A DNA stretch of 64,000 bases from Lachnospiraceae bacterium (lineage in GTDB: Bacteria > Bacillota_A > Clostridia > Lachnospirales > Lachnospiraceae). The position numbers and the translations under genes are program-made. Under the pieces are notes generated by a model, which searched no databases, was not told the DNA's origin, and saw nothing but the letters and a program-made list of their open reading frames with translations. Below, one piece after another: positions 25,446 to 34,748 of this stretch. The DNA is taken from positions 1 to 64,000 of the forward strand of contig JAFUOI010000006.1 of assembly GCA_017482005.1 (NCBI GenBank), given 5' to 3'. How positions within the stretch are numbered: the first letter of the stretch is position 1; each line of letters starts with the position of its first letter.

Positions 25446-25528
25446 AAATCCCCTGTATCTCCTTTCTCTCCGGCTGTTTTTCACAAGCCAAAGATACATT
25501 GCATATATGTTACAATTTTACTACAAGA

Positions 25529-25571
25529 TAAAAAAAAAGAACAGAGAAAACTCTGCCCTGTTTTCCCTGTT
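25529..25571 (-). terminator. Terminator of padR-DUF2812
   Basis: Minus strand: GAACAGGG...CTCTGTTC hairpin, then nine T. Confidence 0.75.
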
Positions 25572-25596
25572 CCTCTTTCTACTATTTTCCTGCGAT

Positions 25597-26310
25597 TTAT
25601 TTCTTTTGGGACGCCGCCGTCTGTACAATTCCGACAATCATAAGTATAATTGCAAAAATTTGTAATATCATCTTTACAGGTCCTGTCATCGTCGCCGATA
25701 ACGAGTCCGAATTTCCCATCAAAAGTGCACAGGAATTGATTAAAAGTCCTGCCATCAGCGCCGGCGAGAACTGTCTCTCATCTTTCTCCGGATCAACACC
25801 TGACTGTCTGGCTTTCAATTCCAATACTGTGTTTTTGGTTTTGACAGCCGCATTAAGAACGACAAATGTAAATGCTCCGACGATGCATGCAAATACCCAG
25901 GCGATATCTGCACCGTTTAAAGCCGCCATAATTTCCATAAGAAGACAAAGAAGTTCAATAACGAAAACTACCTTAAACATAGTCAAAATCTTGCTGTAAT
26001 GTTCAATGCTCGACTCCACATCCGTGTAAAGCTGGAACTCACCCTCCGATGCAAGTTTGCGGAGGATAACCCAGTATCCCCAGTTCTGCACAATTTCAAT
26101 TCCTGCTTCATTCATAAATTCATGGTAATCTTCTGTCACTGCTCCGAACTTCTCACCAAAGTCTACCTGATATCTCCACTTGCCTTTTTCTGTTTTTTCA
26201 AACTTGTAAAAGCCTGCGAAAAATCCGGTCATCGCAAATCCTTCATCTGCCATCTCGTTGAGCCACTTTGTTTCTGCATCTTTATCCCAATATAATCTAA
26301 ACTTCGTCAT
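25597..26310 (-). CDS. DUF2812 membrane protein
   Basis: 237 residues from ATG 26310, with GGAGGG eight bases up and overlapping the padR stop. The N-terminal 100 residues are the DUF2812 domain (FRLYWDKDAETKWLNEMADE, then GFYKFEKTEKGKWRYQVDF). About four helices follow. DUF2812 proteins are nearly always encoded right after a PadR regulator and are thought to be its target, perhaps in envelope stress response. Confidence 0.85.
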   Translation of the reverse strand: MTKFRLYWDKDAETKWLNEMADEGFAMTGFFAGFYKFEKTEKGKWRYQVDFGEKFGAVTEDYHEFMNEAGIEIVQNWGYWVILRKLASEGEFQLYTDVESSIEHYSKILTMFKVVFVIELLCLLMEIMAALNGADIAWVFACIVGAFTFVVLNAAVKTKNTVLELKARQSGVDPEKDERQFSPALMAGLLINSCALLMGNSDSLSATMTGPVKMILQIFAIILMIVGIVQTAASQKK

Positions 26311-26311
26311 C

Positions 26312-26629
26312 CTATTTTCCCTCCATAAGCTTTGCATTGTCTAAAAGTTCCTGCAGGCGTTTCCTCTCTGCCTCAAAAACCTCTCTGCCCGTGTCTGTAA
26401 TAATATACTCTTTCTTCTTGCGTGACTCTGTGTCCACACTGTAAATATCGATCCAGCCTTTTTTTTGCAATGTCTGTATCGCTCCGTAAAGTGTTCCCGC
26501 TCCGAGTGTCACCCGTCTTCCGGTGAGTTCCTCGACCTCCTGTGTGATGCCGTAACCATGATTCGGTTTACGAAGCGCTAATAATATGTAATACACGGCC
26601 TCCGTTAAAGGTAAATCTTTTTCTGCCAT
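26312..26629 (-). CDS. PadR-family transcriptional regulator
   Basis: 105 residues, GGAGG upstream. Winged HTH with family pattern: LTEAVYYILLALRKPNHGYG, TLGAGTLYGAIQTLQKKGWI and a C-terminal helix for dimerisation. Likely autorepressor of itself and the DUF2812 gene, through the repeats in its promoter. Confidence 0.92.
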   Translation of the reverse strand: MAEKDLPLTEAVYYILLALRKPNHGYGITQEVEELTGRRVTLGAGTLYGAIQTLQKKGWIDIYSVDTESRKKKEYIITDTGREVFEAERKRLQELLDNAKLMEGK

Positions 26630-26702
26630 TCTGATTCCTCCTTGATTTGTAGTTACTATCTTTTTTCTTTATCTTATAAGATTCTTCTCTTTTATCGAAC
26701 TC

Positions 26703-26756
26703 CGATGTATCGGTGCTCGATGTATCGTATCTATAATATATCGCTCGCCGATATAT
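26703..26756. promoter_or_regulatory. Candidate PadR operators
   Basis: CGATGTATCG occurs twice (26703-26712, 26718-26727), then an 8-bp inverted repeat ATATATCG-CTCGC-CGATATAT (26736-26756). All lie 75-130 bases upstream of padR. Each box is itself CGAT/ATCG symmetric. Binding by PadR is inferred from position. Confidence 0.55.
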
Positions 26757-26807
26757 TTGTCAATAGGTTTTTTCAAATTTTTTTGGTTTATTTATGACTT
26801 TTATTTT

Positions 26808-26862
26808 GATTTACTCGCAGGATTTTCTGATTACTCGCAGCTTTCCTTCGGATTACTCGCAG
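26808..26862. repeat. Short tandem repeat, 3 copies of about 22 bp
   Basis: GATTTACTCGCAG (26808-26820), then GATTACTCGCAG at 26829-26840 and 26851-26862, the last two followed by CTTTC. It lies directly before composite element C. Confidence 0.75.
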
Positions 26863-26894
26863 CTTTCATTTCCGAACTGCTCTTTATATCCAGA

Positions 26895-27125
26895 ATGGGT
26901 ACCCTTGAAAAAAGTAACTTGCCAGACCCAAACTGCTTTCATTTTTTGCCGATTTTTTTTGCAATTTGGGTACCTATAAAAAAAACCACTTTATAGCTCC
27001 TGCATTCTGCATAAAACCCTGGATCTTTACTTTATCTTTTTTCTTATATACCCAAAATCAATTTTTAATGCTAAAAATTCTTCTAAAATTGGGTCTAGCC
27101 AAAACATTTTCTTTCAGAGACCCAA
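26895..27125. repeat. Composite palindromic repeat element, copy C
   Basis: Unit 1 at 26895-26932 (TGGGTACCCTTGAAAAAAG...CCAGACCCAA), unit 2 from 26966 (TTTGGGTACCTATAAAAAAA, closing end lost), a half unit TATACCCAAAATCA at 27047-27060, and unit 4 at 27088-27125 (TTGGGTCT...AGACCCAA). Total length 231 bp, as in copy B. The rest of the 26.63-27.27 kb gap holds the PadR promoter, the tandem repeat and a terminator, and no gene. Confidence 0.7.
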
Positions 27126-27195
27126 TTTCCGATGACAAATAATAATCAAACCGAGAAATCTAACCGGATGGATGCGCTATCAAGAGACCAAAAGC

Positions 27196-27265
27196 AAAAA
27201 AGCCGTACAGAAAACGATATGCCCTGCCCACCTGACAGAAGCCATATCATTCCGTACGACTTTTA
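27196..27265 (-). terminator. Terminator of the GCS fusion gene
   Basis: Minus strand GTCGTACGGAATGATATG pairs imperfectly with CATATCGTTTTCTGTACGGC, followed by six T. Confidence 0.65.
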
Positions 27266-29878
27266 TTACTCCACCAGCACCGTCGGCGACGACATCTCGC
27301 TGTACTGTGTGGAAATCATTTTTACAAAGCTAATACGCGAGTAAGCTCCGTGTAACTTCTCGTTATATACAAAGAGCCCGGTCAGATTGCTTGCACTCAC
27401 CCATCGATATCCATCCTCAGTAAAATCCACATTCAAAAGCTCATAAGGATTGTTAAATGCCTGAAGAATGTATTTCTTGCCGCGGTTTTCCAAAAGAAGT
27501 CTCTTCCACTCGTCCGGATTCTCATGCTCGACACCTGCATGAACACCGCGCGATCCATAAGAATCCTCCGGCTTAATAATCCAGTTATCCTTGTTCGCCG
27601 ACACCTCCGACAGCAACTTCTCGTTACCCTCGGCAAACATCTCATCCAGCGCAATTGTATATGGTACATGTGCCTTCACAAACACCTGCTCCCTCTTTGT
27701 CAAAAGGTGCATTGTCTCCTCCATATGCAAAATCTTATAAAGCACCTTGTTGTGTGCAATCTGCGTTCGGAAATCACCCAGCAAACATACACGGTTACTT
27801 TTCGCAGCTGCAATAAAATCCTGTATCTCATCCATATGAGAAAGTATATCAGAAGTGACTGCACGTCGGTAAATCACATCAACTTCCATGCCTGACGGCG
27901 TTGTACACATGTTTCCGTCCCAACAAATATCTCGAATGTCACAGATTTCTGCCTTGCATCCCCGTTTTTCAAACCGCTCTATGAAAATCTTAAACTCGTT
28001 CTCCGTTGCACTCTCCATAAAATCAACAATGGCAACATTTGGAAGATCTGCCACTGCTAACAATGAACCTGTGCCATTCTGCAGAGAATTCCCGCCTGCC
28101 GCGGCCGTAACATATGTCGTAAACTCTTCGTACAGTTTCAGAACTTCCTCCACCCACGTATCAAACAATTCAAACGACGACAAACGGTGAGCCTTCGCAA
28201 ACTCCTGATACGCCTTCGTCTGTGAAAATGCAATATTCAGTTCCCGATCCTCATTCATTGCACTGGTTCCATCTGTGTTGAACTCGCAGAACTTAAAATC
28301 CCCCGTCTCTTCATCATAAAAAATATCAATACGGGCAATCGGAATATTACAACTGTATTTTTTTTCGCGCAGAATCAGATCGTTTAATTCCGGTGAAAAT
28401 CCGAACAGCATACGATAAGACTCATTTCTCTCAAACTCTGCATACACTTTGTCGAAAATCCCGTAAAGTTCCTTTACAGCCTGATCAAAGACGCCAATCT
28501 CTCTCGGGGTAAAAAGTTTTGGAAGATAAAGTGTTTTCACAACACGGTTGTGGTACTTAGCCGTAGACCGCATTAAATATTCCCGGATTCCAATCGCCGA
28601 CTCCCTATGCTCACTTTCGTTACCCATGACTAACTCTTTATATTGGTAATTCAGGAGAGGTAACGGCAATGCTTTTTTAATATATGCCTCTTCCTCTTCT
28701 TTGTCCTTGCCTGACACACATCCGAGCGCCGACGCAAACAGCTCCTTCATCCACTCCATCACATGTTTGCCATAGACAACCGCGTGAAATCCCATTGTAA
28801 AAATCTCATCCTCAGCAGCGAAAATCTCTTCCACCGTCTCAATATGTCCGAGACGCTCATCGAGCGCATTCAGAATATCTTCCTCATACATGAGGTTTTT
28901 AATGAGCATCGCAAAACCGATTGCACGCTCTGCAGGCATACTGTCCGCCGCCCGAAATTCCAAATACTTTTTCAGACGAACCATCGGAAAATAAACCGAA
29001 ATGAGATGTTCGATGTCAGCATTGGAAATAACATCTGCCTCGTCCGAAGAAATAACCGCCTTATTTATATCCACTGGGTTTTTCTCTGATGTCAACAGAT
29101 TATTTTCACGGAACTGAATGTCTGCATATGCATTCAGATACTTTGCATATTTCTCAAATGAGTAGCCTGTACTAACCGATCCTTCCAAATATCCACATCG
29201 CACCGGATCAACATCTCGCCATATCTGATTCCTCAGAAGATGTTTTTTCCATTCTTTTCCTCTGCCGATACCGCTCTTATTCTCTGCAATCAGCGAGAGA
29301 ATCGGCGCAAGCTTTTGCAGTACGCGTAACTTTTTTATTGCATCTTCCTCAGAAGAAAAATCAATACATACCTGCGTTGAAGCTGTCGCGCGCATCATGT
29401 ACCTTCCATGGTTTCCCGTTGATTTAAAATGCTCGTCCATCCTTTGGTAACGATCCTTCGGAATTAAAGGGAGATCACTTGGCGACATGTCGCCGTTTTC
29501 CACAAGCGGAAAAACTCCTGCTTCCATCATACGATAGCCGCGGCTAACAAATATCGGCTCACACACCGACCGAAAATCCTCGTAAATCTCCCTAATCTCC
29601 TGCGGAGATTCTTTCGGATATATACTAATCTCCAGCTGACAGGCCGGCTCAATACTAATGTTATAATCCATACAGAAAATTCCGTAGATCCGGCCATCCT
29701 GTCGATACGCCTTTCCACCCGCCTGCGCGCAGATTTCCTCCAGACACTCTGCCATCTCCGCGTATGGAATCGTTTCATACGCATCATTACATATAAAATG
29801 CTCCAGCTCCAATCCGACTCTCTTCTGGTCGGTTGCACCGCTTTTTAAATAATTCACAATACTGTCTGTCTTGTTCAT
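27266..29878 (-). CDS. Fused glutamate-cysteine ligase / circularly permuted ATP-grasp ligase
   Basis: 870 residues from ATG 29878, which has GGAG eight bases upstream and is 1 base past the MATE stop; an open frame further up is inside the MATE gene. The N-terminal half resembles a GCS2-type ligase (KRVGLELEHFICNDAYETIP, then LEISIYPKESPQEIREIYED). The C-terminal half resembles glutathionylspermidine synthase and other permuted ATP-grasp enzymes: EFNTDGTSAMNE near 531 and WIIKPEDSYGSRGVHAG near 757-770. This differs from GshF, whose ATP-grasp part is of the D-Ala ligase type. Probable two-step synthesis of glutathione or a related thiol. Confidence 0.7.
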   Translation of the reverse strand: MNKTDSIVNYLKSGATDQKRVGLELEHFICNDAYETIPYAEMAECLEEICAQAGGKAYRQDGRIYGIFCMDYNISIEPACQLEISIYPKESPQEIREIYEDFRSVCEPIFVSRGYRMMEAGVFPLVENGDMSPSDLPLIPKDRYQRMDEHFKSTGNHGRYMMRATASTQVCIDFSSEEDAIKKLRVLQKLAPILSLIAENKSGIGRGKEWKKHLLRNQIWRDVDPVRCGYLEGSVSTGYSFEKYAKYLNAYADIQFRENNLLTSEKNPVDINKAVISSDEADVISNADIEHLISVYFPMVRLKKYLEFRAADSMPAERAIGFAMLIKNLMYEEDILNALDERLGHIETVEEIFAAEDEIFTMGFHAVVYGKHVMEWMKELFASALGCVSGKDKEEEEAYIKKALPLPLLNYQYKELVMGNESEHRESAIGIREYLMRSTAKYHNRVVKTLYLPKLFTPREIGVFDQAVKELYGIFDKVYAEFERNESYRMLFGFSPELNDLILREKKYSCNIPIARIDIFYDEETGDFKFCEFNTDGTSAMNEDRELNIAFSQTKAYQEFAKAHRLSSFELFDTWVEEVLKLYEEFTTYVTAAAGGNSLQNGTGSLLAVADLPNVAIVDFMESATENEFKIFIERFEKRGCKAEICDIRDICWDGNMCTTPSGMEVDVIYRRAVTSDILSHMDEIQDFIAAAKSNRVCLLGDFRTQIAHNKVLYKILHMEETMHLLTKREQVFVKAHVPYTIALDEMFAEGNEKLLSEVSANKDNWIIKPEDSYGSRGVHAGVEHENPDEWKRLLLENRGKKYILQAFNNPYELLNVDFTEDGYRWVSASNLTGLFVYNEKLHGAYSRISFVKMISTQYSEMSSPTVLVE

Positions 29879-29879
29879 G

Positions 29880-31280
29880 TTACACTCCGATAATATATTT
29901 TTTCCAATGGCCGAGCAAATACCTTGCCCCAAAGCAGATACTTCGGAAAATCCAATCCAACACCATCGCATACCAGACACCCAGCGCTCCCATCCCCATC
30001 CAGACACCGAACACATAGCTAAATCCGATTCGAAATGCACACATGGAAAAAATGGAAATTAGCATAGGGTAACGCACATCGTTACAAGCGCGAAGCATGT
30101 TCGGAAGCACAAATGAAACCGGCCAAAGAAAAATCGCAATACCATTATGAATCATGACAAGGGTATACGCAAGTGCCGTCGTCTCCGCTGTAAGTCCATA
30201 TAATGATAAAATAGGATTTAAAAAGATAAGAATCGTACTGTTAAGCAAAAACGTTGCTACATAGGTAATTGCCATGAGCTTTTTCGTATAAAAACGGATC
30301 TGCTTTTCATCCCCGGCACCGACACAATGCCCAACAACCGTCACCATCGCCAGATTCATTGCCTGCCCAATGATACAGCCCATTGCATCGAGACTGTTCG
30401 CAACACCGTTCGCTGCAATCTGCACTGTTCCGAATCCGGAGATAATACTCACAACAACTACCCGTCCCAGTTGAAAAATACCGCCCTCGATTCCGCCCGG
30501 AATTCCGATATATAATATTTTTTGAATAATTCCTTTATTTATACGAAAACGTTCACCCGAAAAATATAGCTCTCGCCGCGGATTTCGCAACAAAACATAT
30601 AAAATCATTCCCATTACTACACGCGAAATAAGCGTCGGGATTGCAACTCCCGCCACTCCCATGTGCAATCCGAAAATACAGATTGCATTTCCAACCACAT
30701 TGATTAAATTTCCAATCACGGAAACAAGAAAGGTTATGTTTGATTTTCCCATGGCACGGAACATCGCCGCGCAGGCATTGTAGACTCCCAGAAACGGGAA
30801 CGAAAGCGCCGAAATCACCAGATATATAAGCGCCGCCTGCATGACATCCGCCTCAATCCTTCCGAAAAAAAGACGCAAAATCCCCTCCCTCAGAATGATG
30901 ACCAGCGCTGCAATTAGTAAGCTGAAGACAACTACTGTAAAAAGCAACTGTTTCGTCCCTTTCAGTGCCTCATCCTTTCTGCCTGCACCGAGACTCTGAC
31001 TGATTACGACACAGCCACCGGTTGCAAGCGCTGAAAGTACTGTGAAAATAAGCATATTCAGCATGTCCACAAGCGAAACGCCCGAAACGGCCGCCTCGCC
31101 CACGGACGAAATCATCATCGTATCCGCCATCCCAACCGTAATCGCCAATGCCTGTTCCAAAATGAGCGGAAAGATCAGAGCCGTAAGAGCGCGATTGGTG
31201 AAGAGGGGATTTTGGGGTGTGGTTCTTTCATTTAATTTTTTGTTTTTTGGCTTTTTTACTGTTGTTGAGTTTGGGTTCAT
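29880..31280 (-). CDS. MATE-family exporter
   Basis: About 466 residues from the ATG at 31280; the start is uncertain because no clear ribosome site is seen and the frame is open further up. Twelve helices; MATE features LIFPLILEQALAITVGMADT, SGVSLVDMLNMLIF and GCVVISQSLGAGR. Its stop is 1 base before the GCS-fusion start, so the two are translationally coupled; export of a thiol product or drug conjugate is possible but unproven. Confidence 0.85.
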   Translation of the reverse strand: MNPNSTTVKKPKNKKLNERTTPQNPLFTNRALTALIFPLILEQALAITVGMADTMMISSVGEAAVSGVSLVDMLNMLIFTVLSALATGGCVVISQSLGAGRKDEALKGTKQLLFTVVVFSLLIAALVIILREGILRLFFGRIEADVMQAALIYLVISALSFPFLGVYNACAAMFRAMGKSNITFLVSVIGNLINVVGNAICIFGLHMGVAGVAIPTLISRVVMGMILYVLLRNPRRELYFSGERFRINKGIIQKILYIGIPGGIEGGIFQLGRVVVVSIISGFGTVQIAANGVANSLDAMGCIIGQAMNLAMVTVVGHCVGAGDEKQIRFYTKKLMAITYVATFLLNSTILIFLNPILSLYGLTAETTALAYTLVMIHNGIAIFLWPVSFVLPNMLRACNDVRYPMLISIFSMCAFRIGFSYVFGVWMGMGALGVWYAMVLDWIFRSICFGARYLLGHWKKYIIGV

Positions 31281-31332
31281 GGGATTATTGTAGTACAAAT
31301 CACCCAAAATAGAAAGTTCAATTATATCGGTT

Positions 31333-32172
31333 CTACTTGATTGTTGGTGTGTCACCAAAGTCAATATACTTATAAATTCCTTCTCCTAAATCAATAAAAT
31401 TATAATTGCTTGTTATAAATTCGTATTTACCGTCTTCATCCACATCTTCTAAAGGTGCAACTAATAACTTATCATTATATTCCGATATAACAACATATTC
31501 TTTCTCTTTCAGATTAACTGTTTCATATTTTGTCTTATCTTCAATATTAATATTCAACTTAAATATTGTTCCATATACCATCAAAACAAAACTCAGAACA
31601 AACGACAAAACAAAAAACAGGGTTATAGTCTGCTGTATCCATTTTCTCTTTATACCATTGATTTTATCCGCAATAGCTAATCCTATTGGTGTTGCAATCC
31701 CCAATAATACAACTACCATCGCGGTTATATTTGCATTTTCAAGCAAACATATATTAAAATCTGTAAAAAAATCAGTTGTCTTTTGCGTTTGTTTAATAAT
31801 TTCATCCAAATTATATACATTTATAACGCCTAAATACAACCCGGTAATCCCAGCAGGTAATATCATCCATTTTGTTAATATTTTATTTTCTTCATCATTT
31901 TTCTTTATGTACCATGGTATAATACAAATTAATATTAATATAATTATGCATGCCAAATATAACATCCTACCATTTATATTAGACGCAAAGTATTTATTTG
32001 GAATATTATAAAACATTTCGCACTTTGCTTTATAAATGAAATCATAAATAAAATTAGTTATTGGATATGCAACAGCAATTCCTCCTGTTATTATACTTAA
32101 TAACTCTTTTCTAGACCAAATTTTTTCTAGAAACGTTTTCTTTTTTGTTACATTTTGGTTTCTTTTGCTCAT
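31333..32172 (-). CDS. Hypothetical membrane protein
   Basis: 279 residues from ATG 32172, preceded by AAAGGAGAAAG. Five or so membrane helices (from about 28, 72, 105, 150 and 185), Lys-rich cytosolic loops, and a C-terminal soluble domain of about 75 residues with DVDEDGKYEFITSNYNFIDL. No family recognised. Base composition is more AT-rich than its neighbours, which hints at acquisition. Confidence 0.6.
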   Translation of the reverse strand: MSKRNQNVTKKKTFLEKIWSRKELLSIITGGIAVAYPITNFIYDFIYKAKCEMFYNIPNKYFASNINGRMLYLACIIILILICIIPWYIKKNDEENKILTKWMILPAGITGLYLGVINVYNLDEIIKQTQKTTDFFTDFNICLLENANITAMVVVLLGIATPIGLAIADKINGIKRKWIQQTITLFFVLSFVLSFVLMVYGTIFKLNINIEDKTKYETVNLKEKEYVVISEYNDKLLVAPLEDVDEDGKYEFITSNYNFIDLGEGIYKYIDFGDTPTIK

Positions 32173-32217
32173 TTTCTTTCTCCTTTGTTTACAATAAAAA
32201 TTTAGAACAGCAAACAA

Positions 32218-32251
32218 ACCCCCAAAACCTTCATTCAAAGATTTTGGGGGT
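32218..32251. terminator. Strong hairpin upstream of the membrane protein gene
   Basis: ACCCCCAAAA (32218-32227) pairs perfectly with TTTTGGGGGT (32242-32251). On the minus strand it would lie in the leader of the 31.3-kb gene, so it may be an attenuator or the terminator of a lost gene. Confidence 0.5.
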
Positions 32252-32468
32252 ATACATACATTTTTACCATTAAAAATCCCCTCAATATTTTTGCCCTCAG
32301 GTTTCCCAGATGTTTTGTTTACATTTAAATAAATTATATCATGCTATGAATCATTTTTCAACTCGTCCCATCAAAATCACTCACTCTTCCACTTCCACTC
32401 TCCATGTGCTATAATCCCCTCAAACATTAAAATCAACATGAACAAAAAACACAATCGAGGTAAGTCAC

Positions 32469-33491
32469 ATGATAAATTTTCAGGAACTTATGCTTTCCCC
32501 GGAGTACGATTTTTTGCGGACGCACGAGCGGCTCGGGAAGCGGATTATTTTGCTTGGACTCGGCGGAAGCCATGCGTACGGGACCAGCAACGAAAATAGC
32601 GATATTGATTTCAGAGGAATTATGTTAAATCTCCCGTCGGATTTGCTTGGGCTGACCGAGTTTGAGCAGTACGAGGACACGCACACGGACACGGTCATTT
32701 ACTCGTTTAACAAGATCGTCAAACTTCTTTTGGAGTGCAATCCGAACACATGCGAGATTCTTGGGCTGGATGAAGACCAGTACCTAATCAAGACAGCGCT
32801 CGGGCAGGAAATTATCGACCATACGGATCTTTTCCTTTCCAAACGCGCGGCAAAATCGTTCGGCGGATATGCAAGTGCGCAGCTTCGCCGTTTACAGAAC
32901 GCGATTGCGCGGGATTCGATGCCTCAACCGGAGCGCGAGCAGCACATTTTAACTTCCGTAAAAAACGCACTCGACGACTTCAACCGCCGCTACAAAAACA
33001 GCGATCCGGGCAGCATTCGCCTGTACATTGACCGCGCCGTGACCGAAGGGCTGGAGAGCGAGATTTTTGTCGATGCCGACTATTCGCATTTTCCGCTGCG
33101 CGACTATGAAAAGATGTTTTCCGCGATGAACATGGTCATCCGCGAATATGACAAGATCGGAAAGCGCAACCGCAAAAAGGACGACAACCACTTAAACAAG
33201 CATGCGATGCACCTGATCCGCTTATTTATGATGGCCGTCGACATTCTTGACCGGGGAGAAATCCGGACACACCGCACGGGTGACCTTGAACTTTTGCTCA
33301 AAATAAGAAACGGCGGTTTCCAGAAGGATGACCACACGTTTTCCGGTGAGTTTTATGATATTTTGGCACATTATGAATCGGAGCTTGAGCGCGCCACACG
33401 CGAAACTTCCCTTCCGGACAATCCGGATATAGAAAAGGTCGGCGCATTTGTGGAGTATGTAAACCGAAAAGCAATTGAGGGAGATTTTTGA
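32469..33491 (+). CDS. Nucleotidyltransferase-domain protein (DNA polymerase beta superfamily)
   Basis: 340 residues, GAGGTAAG upstream. The nucleotidyltransferase signature is clear: LGLGGSHAYGTSNENSDIDF (GS followed by DxD; metal-binding Asp pair), with a third acidic residue likely in the next strand. The rest is helical. It overlaps the next gene by one base (TGATG). Related proteins (COG3541-like) occur with RNA-repair genes; the substrate is unknown. Confidence 0.8.
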   Translation: MINFQELMLSPEYDFLRTHERLGKRIILLGLGGSHAYGTSNENSDIDFRGIMLNLPSDLLGLTEFEQYEDTHTDTVIYSFNKIVKLLLECNPNTCEILGLDEDQYLIKTALGQEIIDHTDLFLSKRAAKSFGGYASAQLRRLQNAIARDSMPQPEREQHILTSVKNALDDFNRRYKNSDPGSIRLYIDRAVTEGLESEIFVDADYSHFPLRDYEKMFSAMNMVIREYDKIGKRNRKKDDNHLNKHAMHLIRLFMMAVDILDRGEIRTHRTGDLELLLKIRNGGFQKDDHTFSGEFYDILAHYESELERATRETSLPDNPDIEKVGAFVEYVNRKAIEGDF

Positions 33492-34255
33492 TGGACATGA
33501 TTGCAAAGATTAACGAAAAACTAAAGGAAATTGAAGACAAAGAAGGCGTGAAAATTTTGCTCGCGGTAGAATCCGGAAGCCGCGCCTGGGGATTTGCTTC
33601 GCCGGACAGCGACTACGATGTGCGTTTTATTTATGTGCGCCCGCAGTCAGATTATCTGCGCCTTGACGAGCCGAAGGATGTCATCGAATGGCAGCTCGAC
33701 GAGGTTCTGGACATTAACGGCTGGGATCTGAAAAAAGCTCTCGTGCAGTTTCGCCGGGGTAACGCCACTCTCTTTGAGTGGAGCAATTCTCCGATCATTT
33801 ATCTCAAAACACCGCAGTGGGATGCCATCTACGCGGTAGCCAAGACTTACTTTTCCAAGAAGGCTGCTCTCGGGCATTATTACGGAACTGCCCGCAACAC
33901 GTTCGAATCTTACCTACAGGGCGAGCAGGTGAAGTACAAAAAATACTTCTATGCGCTGCGCCCGCTTCTTGCCGGCAAATACATTCAAGCTTTCGAATGT
34001 CCGCCGCCCGTGCTATTCGACGAGCTGCTCACGCTCCCTCTTTCTGAGGACTTACGTGCGGGCATTGAGCATCTTCTTGCTGTAAAAAAGGTCACCGAAG
34101 AGAAGGATTTTAATCCACAGATTCCGGTCATTTTTAATTTTATTTCCTCTGAGCTTGCGCTTCAAAAGGCGCTCGCGGATGAGATGACAGATGACCACAA
34201 CCACGACTGGGAGCCGCTGAATCGGGTGTTTAGGAATGTGATAAAGGGTGTATGA
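33491..34255 (+). CDS. YcgL-like nucleotidyltransferase
   Basis: 254 residues from ATG 33491, with GAGGGAG nine bases up. N-terminal VESGSRAWGFASPDSDYDVR is the hallmark of the COG3541 family (GS, then DxD). Helical C-terminal region ends near HDWEPLNRVFRNVI. Coupled to the preceding paralogue, so the two may act on one substrate or form a heteromer. Its last 26 bases overlap the 3' end of the convergent glycosylase gene. Confidence 0.82.
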   Translation: MDMIAKINEKLKEIEDKEGVKILLAVESGSRAWGFASPDSDYDVRFIYVRPQSDYLRLDEPKDVIEWQLDEVLDINGWDLKKALVQFRRGNATLFEWSNSPIIYLKTPQWDAIYAVAKTYFSKKAALGHYYGTARNTFESYLQGEQVKYKKYFYALRPLLAGKYIQAFECPPPVLFDELLTLPLSEDLRAGIEHLLAVKKVTEEKDFNPQIPVIFNFISSELALQKALADEMTDDHNHDWEPLNRVFRNVIKGV

Positions 34256-34748
34256 TTTTCCCCCACTCCTCGCAAAGTCTCTCCAACCTCCACGCCGCAT
34301 TCGCCGGACTCGTCGAAGGCAATTTGATGATTTCTATGCCTGTCTGTGAAAGCGCGTAAGTGTTGTACAGGCGCTCCGCTGTCGCGCCATTGGCAACAAT
34401 AGTTTTTATATTTGTTTTCTTTAATAGTCCTGCGATGTCATTTGCCACGACGTTCTTGATGGAACTGTCGCTTGAGCCGATGATCTCGCAACTTTTTATG
34501 ACATCCCATATCGCGATATGGTTAGCCAAGAGTAACTTCTTCTTTTCCTCGATTGTCTCCGGAACTTCACTTCCCGTAATCACAGCAATCATTTTCCAGA
34601 ATCGATTCTGCGGATGACCGTAATAGAAATTCTGTTCCCGCGATTTAGCTGACGGGAAAGTCCCAAGGATCAGTATCTCAGAATGTTCGTCGCAGACCGG
34701 GGCAAATGTGTGTGCGAGGGATTGGTAGGTTTTGTTATTCGATGTCAT
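34230..34748 (-). CDS. DNA-deoxyinosine (hypoxanthine) glycosylase, UDG superfamily
   Basis: 172 residues from ATG 34748 (AAGGA upstream). UDG-fold motifs: ILGTFPSAKSREQNFYYGHP followed by QNRFWKMI, typical of family 6 enzymes, and the C-terminal LPSTSPANAAW loop. It would remove hypoxanthine (deaminated adenine) from DNA. The frame is open upstream into the remains of dinD, which is not part of this protein. Confidence 0.85.
   Translation of the reverse strand: MTSNNKTYQSLAHTFAPVCDEHSEILILGTFPSAKSREQNFYYGHPQNRFWKMIAVITGSEVPETIEEKKKLLLANHIAIWDVIKSCEIIGSSDSSIKNVVANDIAGLLKKTNIKTIVANGATAERLYNTYALSQTGIEIIKLPSTSPANAAWRLERLCEEWGKIIHPLSHS

Noticed and set aside
27132..27344. 70-residue plus-strand frame
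   Set aside because: Covers the GCS terminator hairpin and its antisense end; no protein features.
29879..30040. N-terminal extension of the GCS fusion protein
   Set aside because: It overlaps the MATE coding sequence and lacks a ribosome site; ATG 29878 has GGAG and matches the family start.
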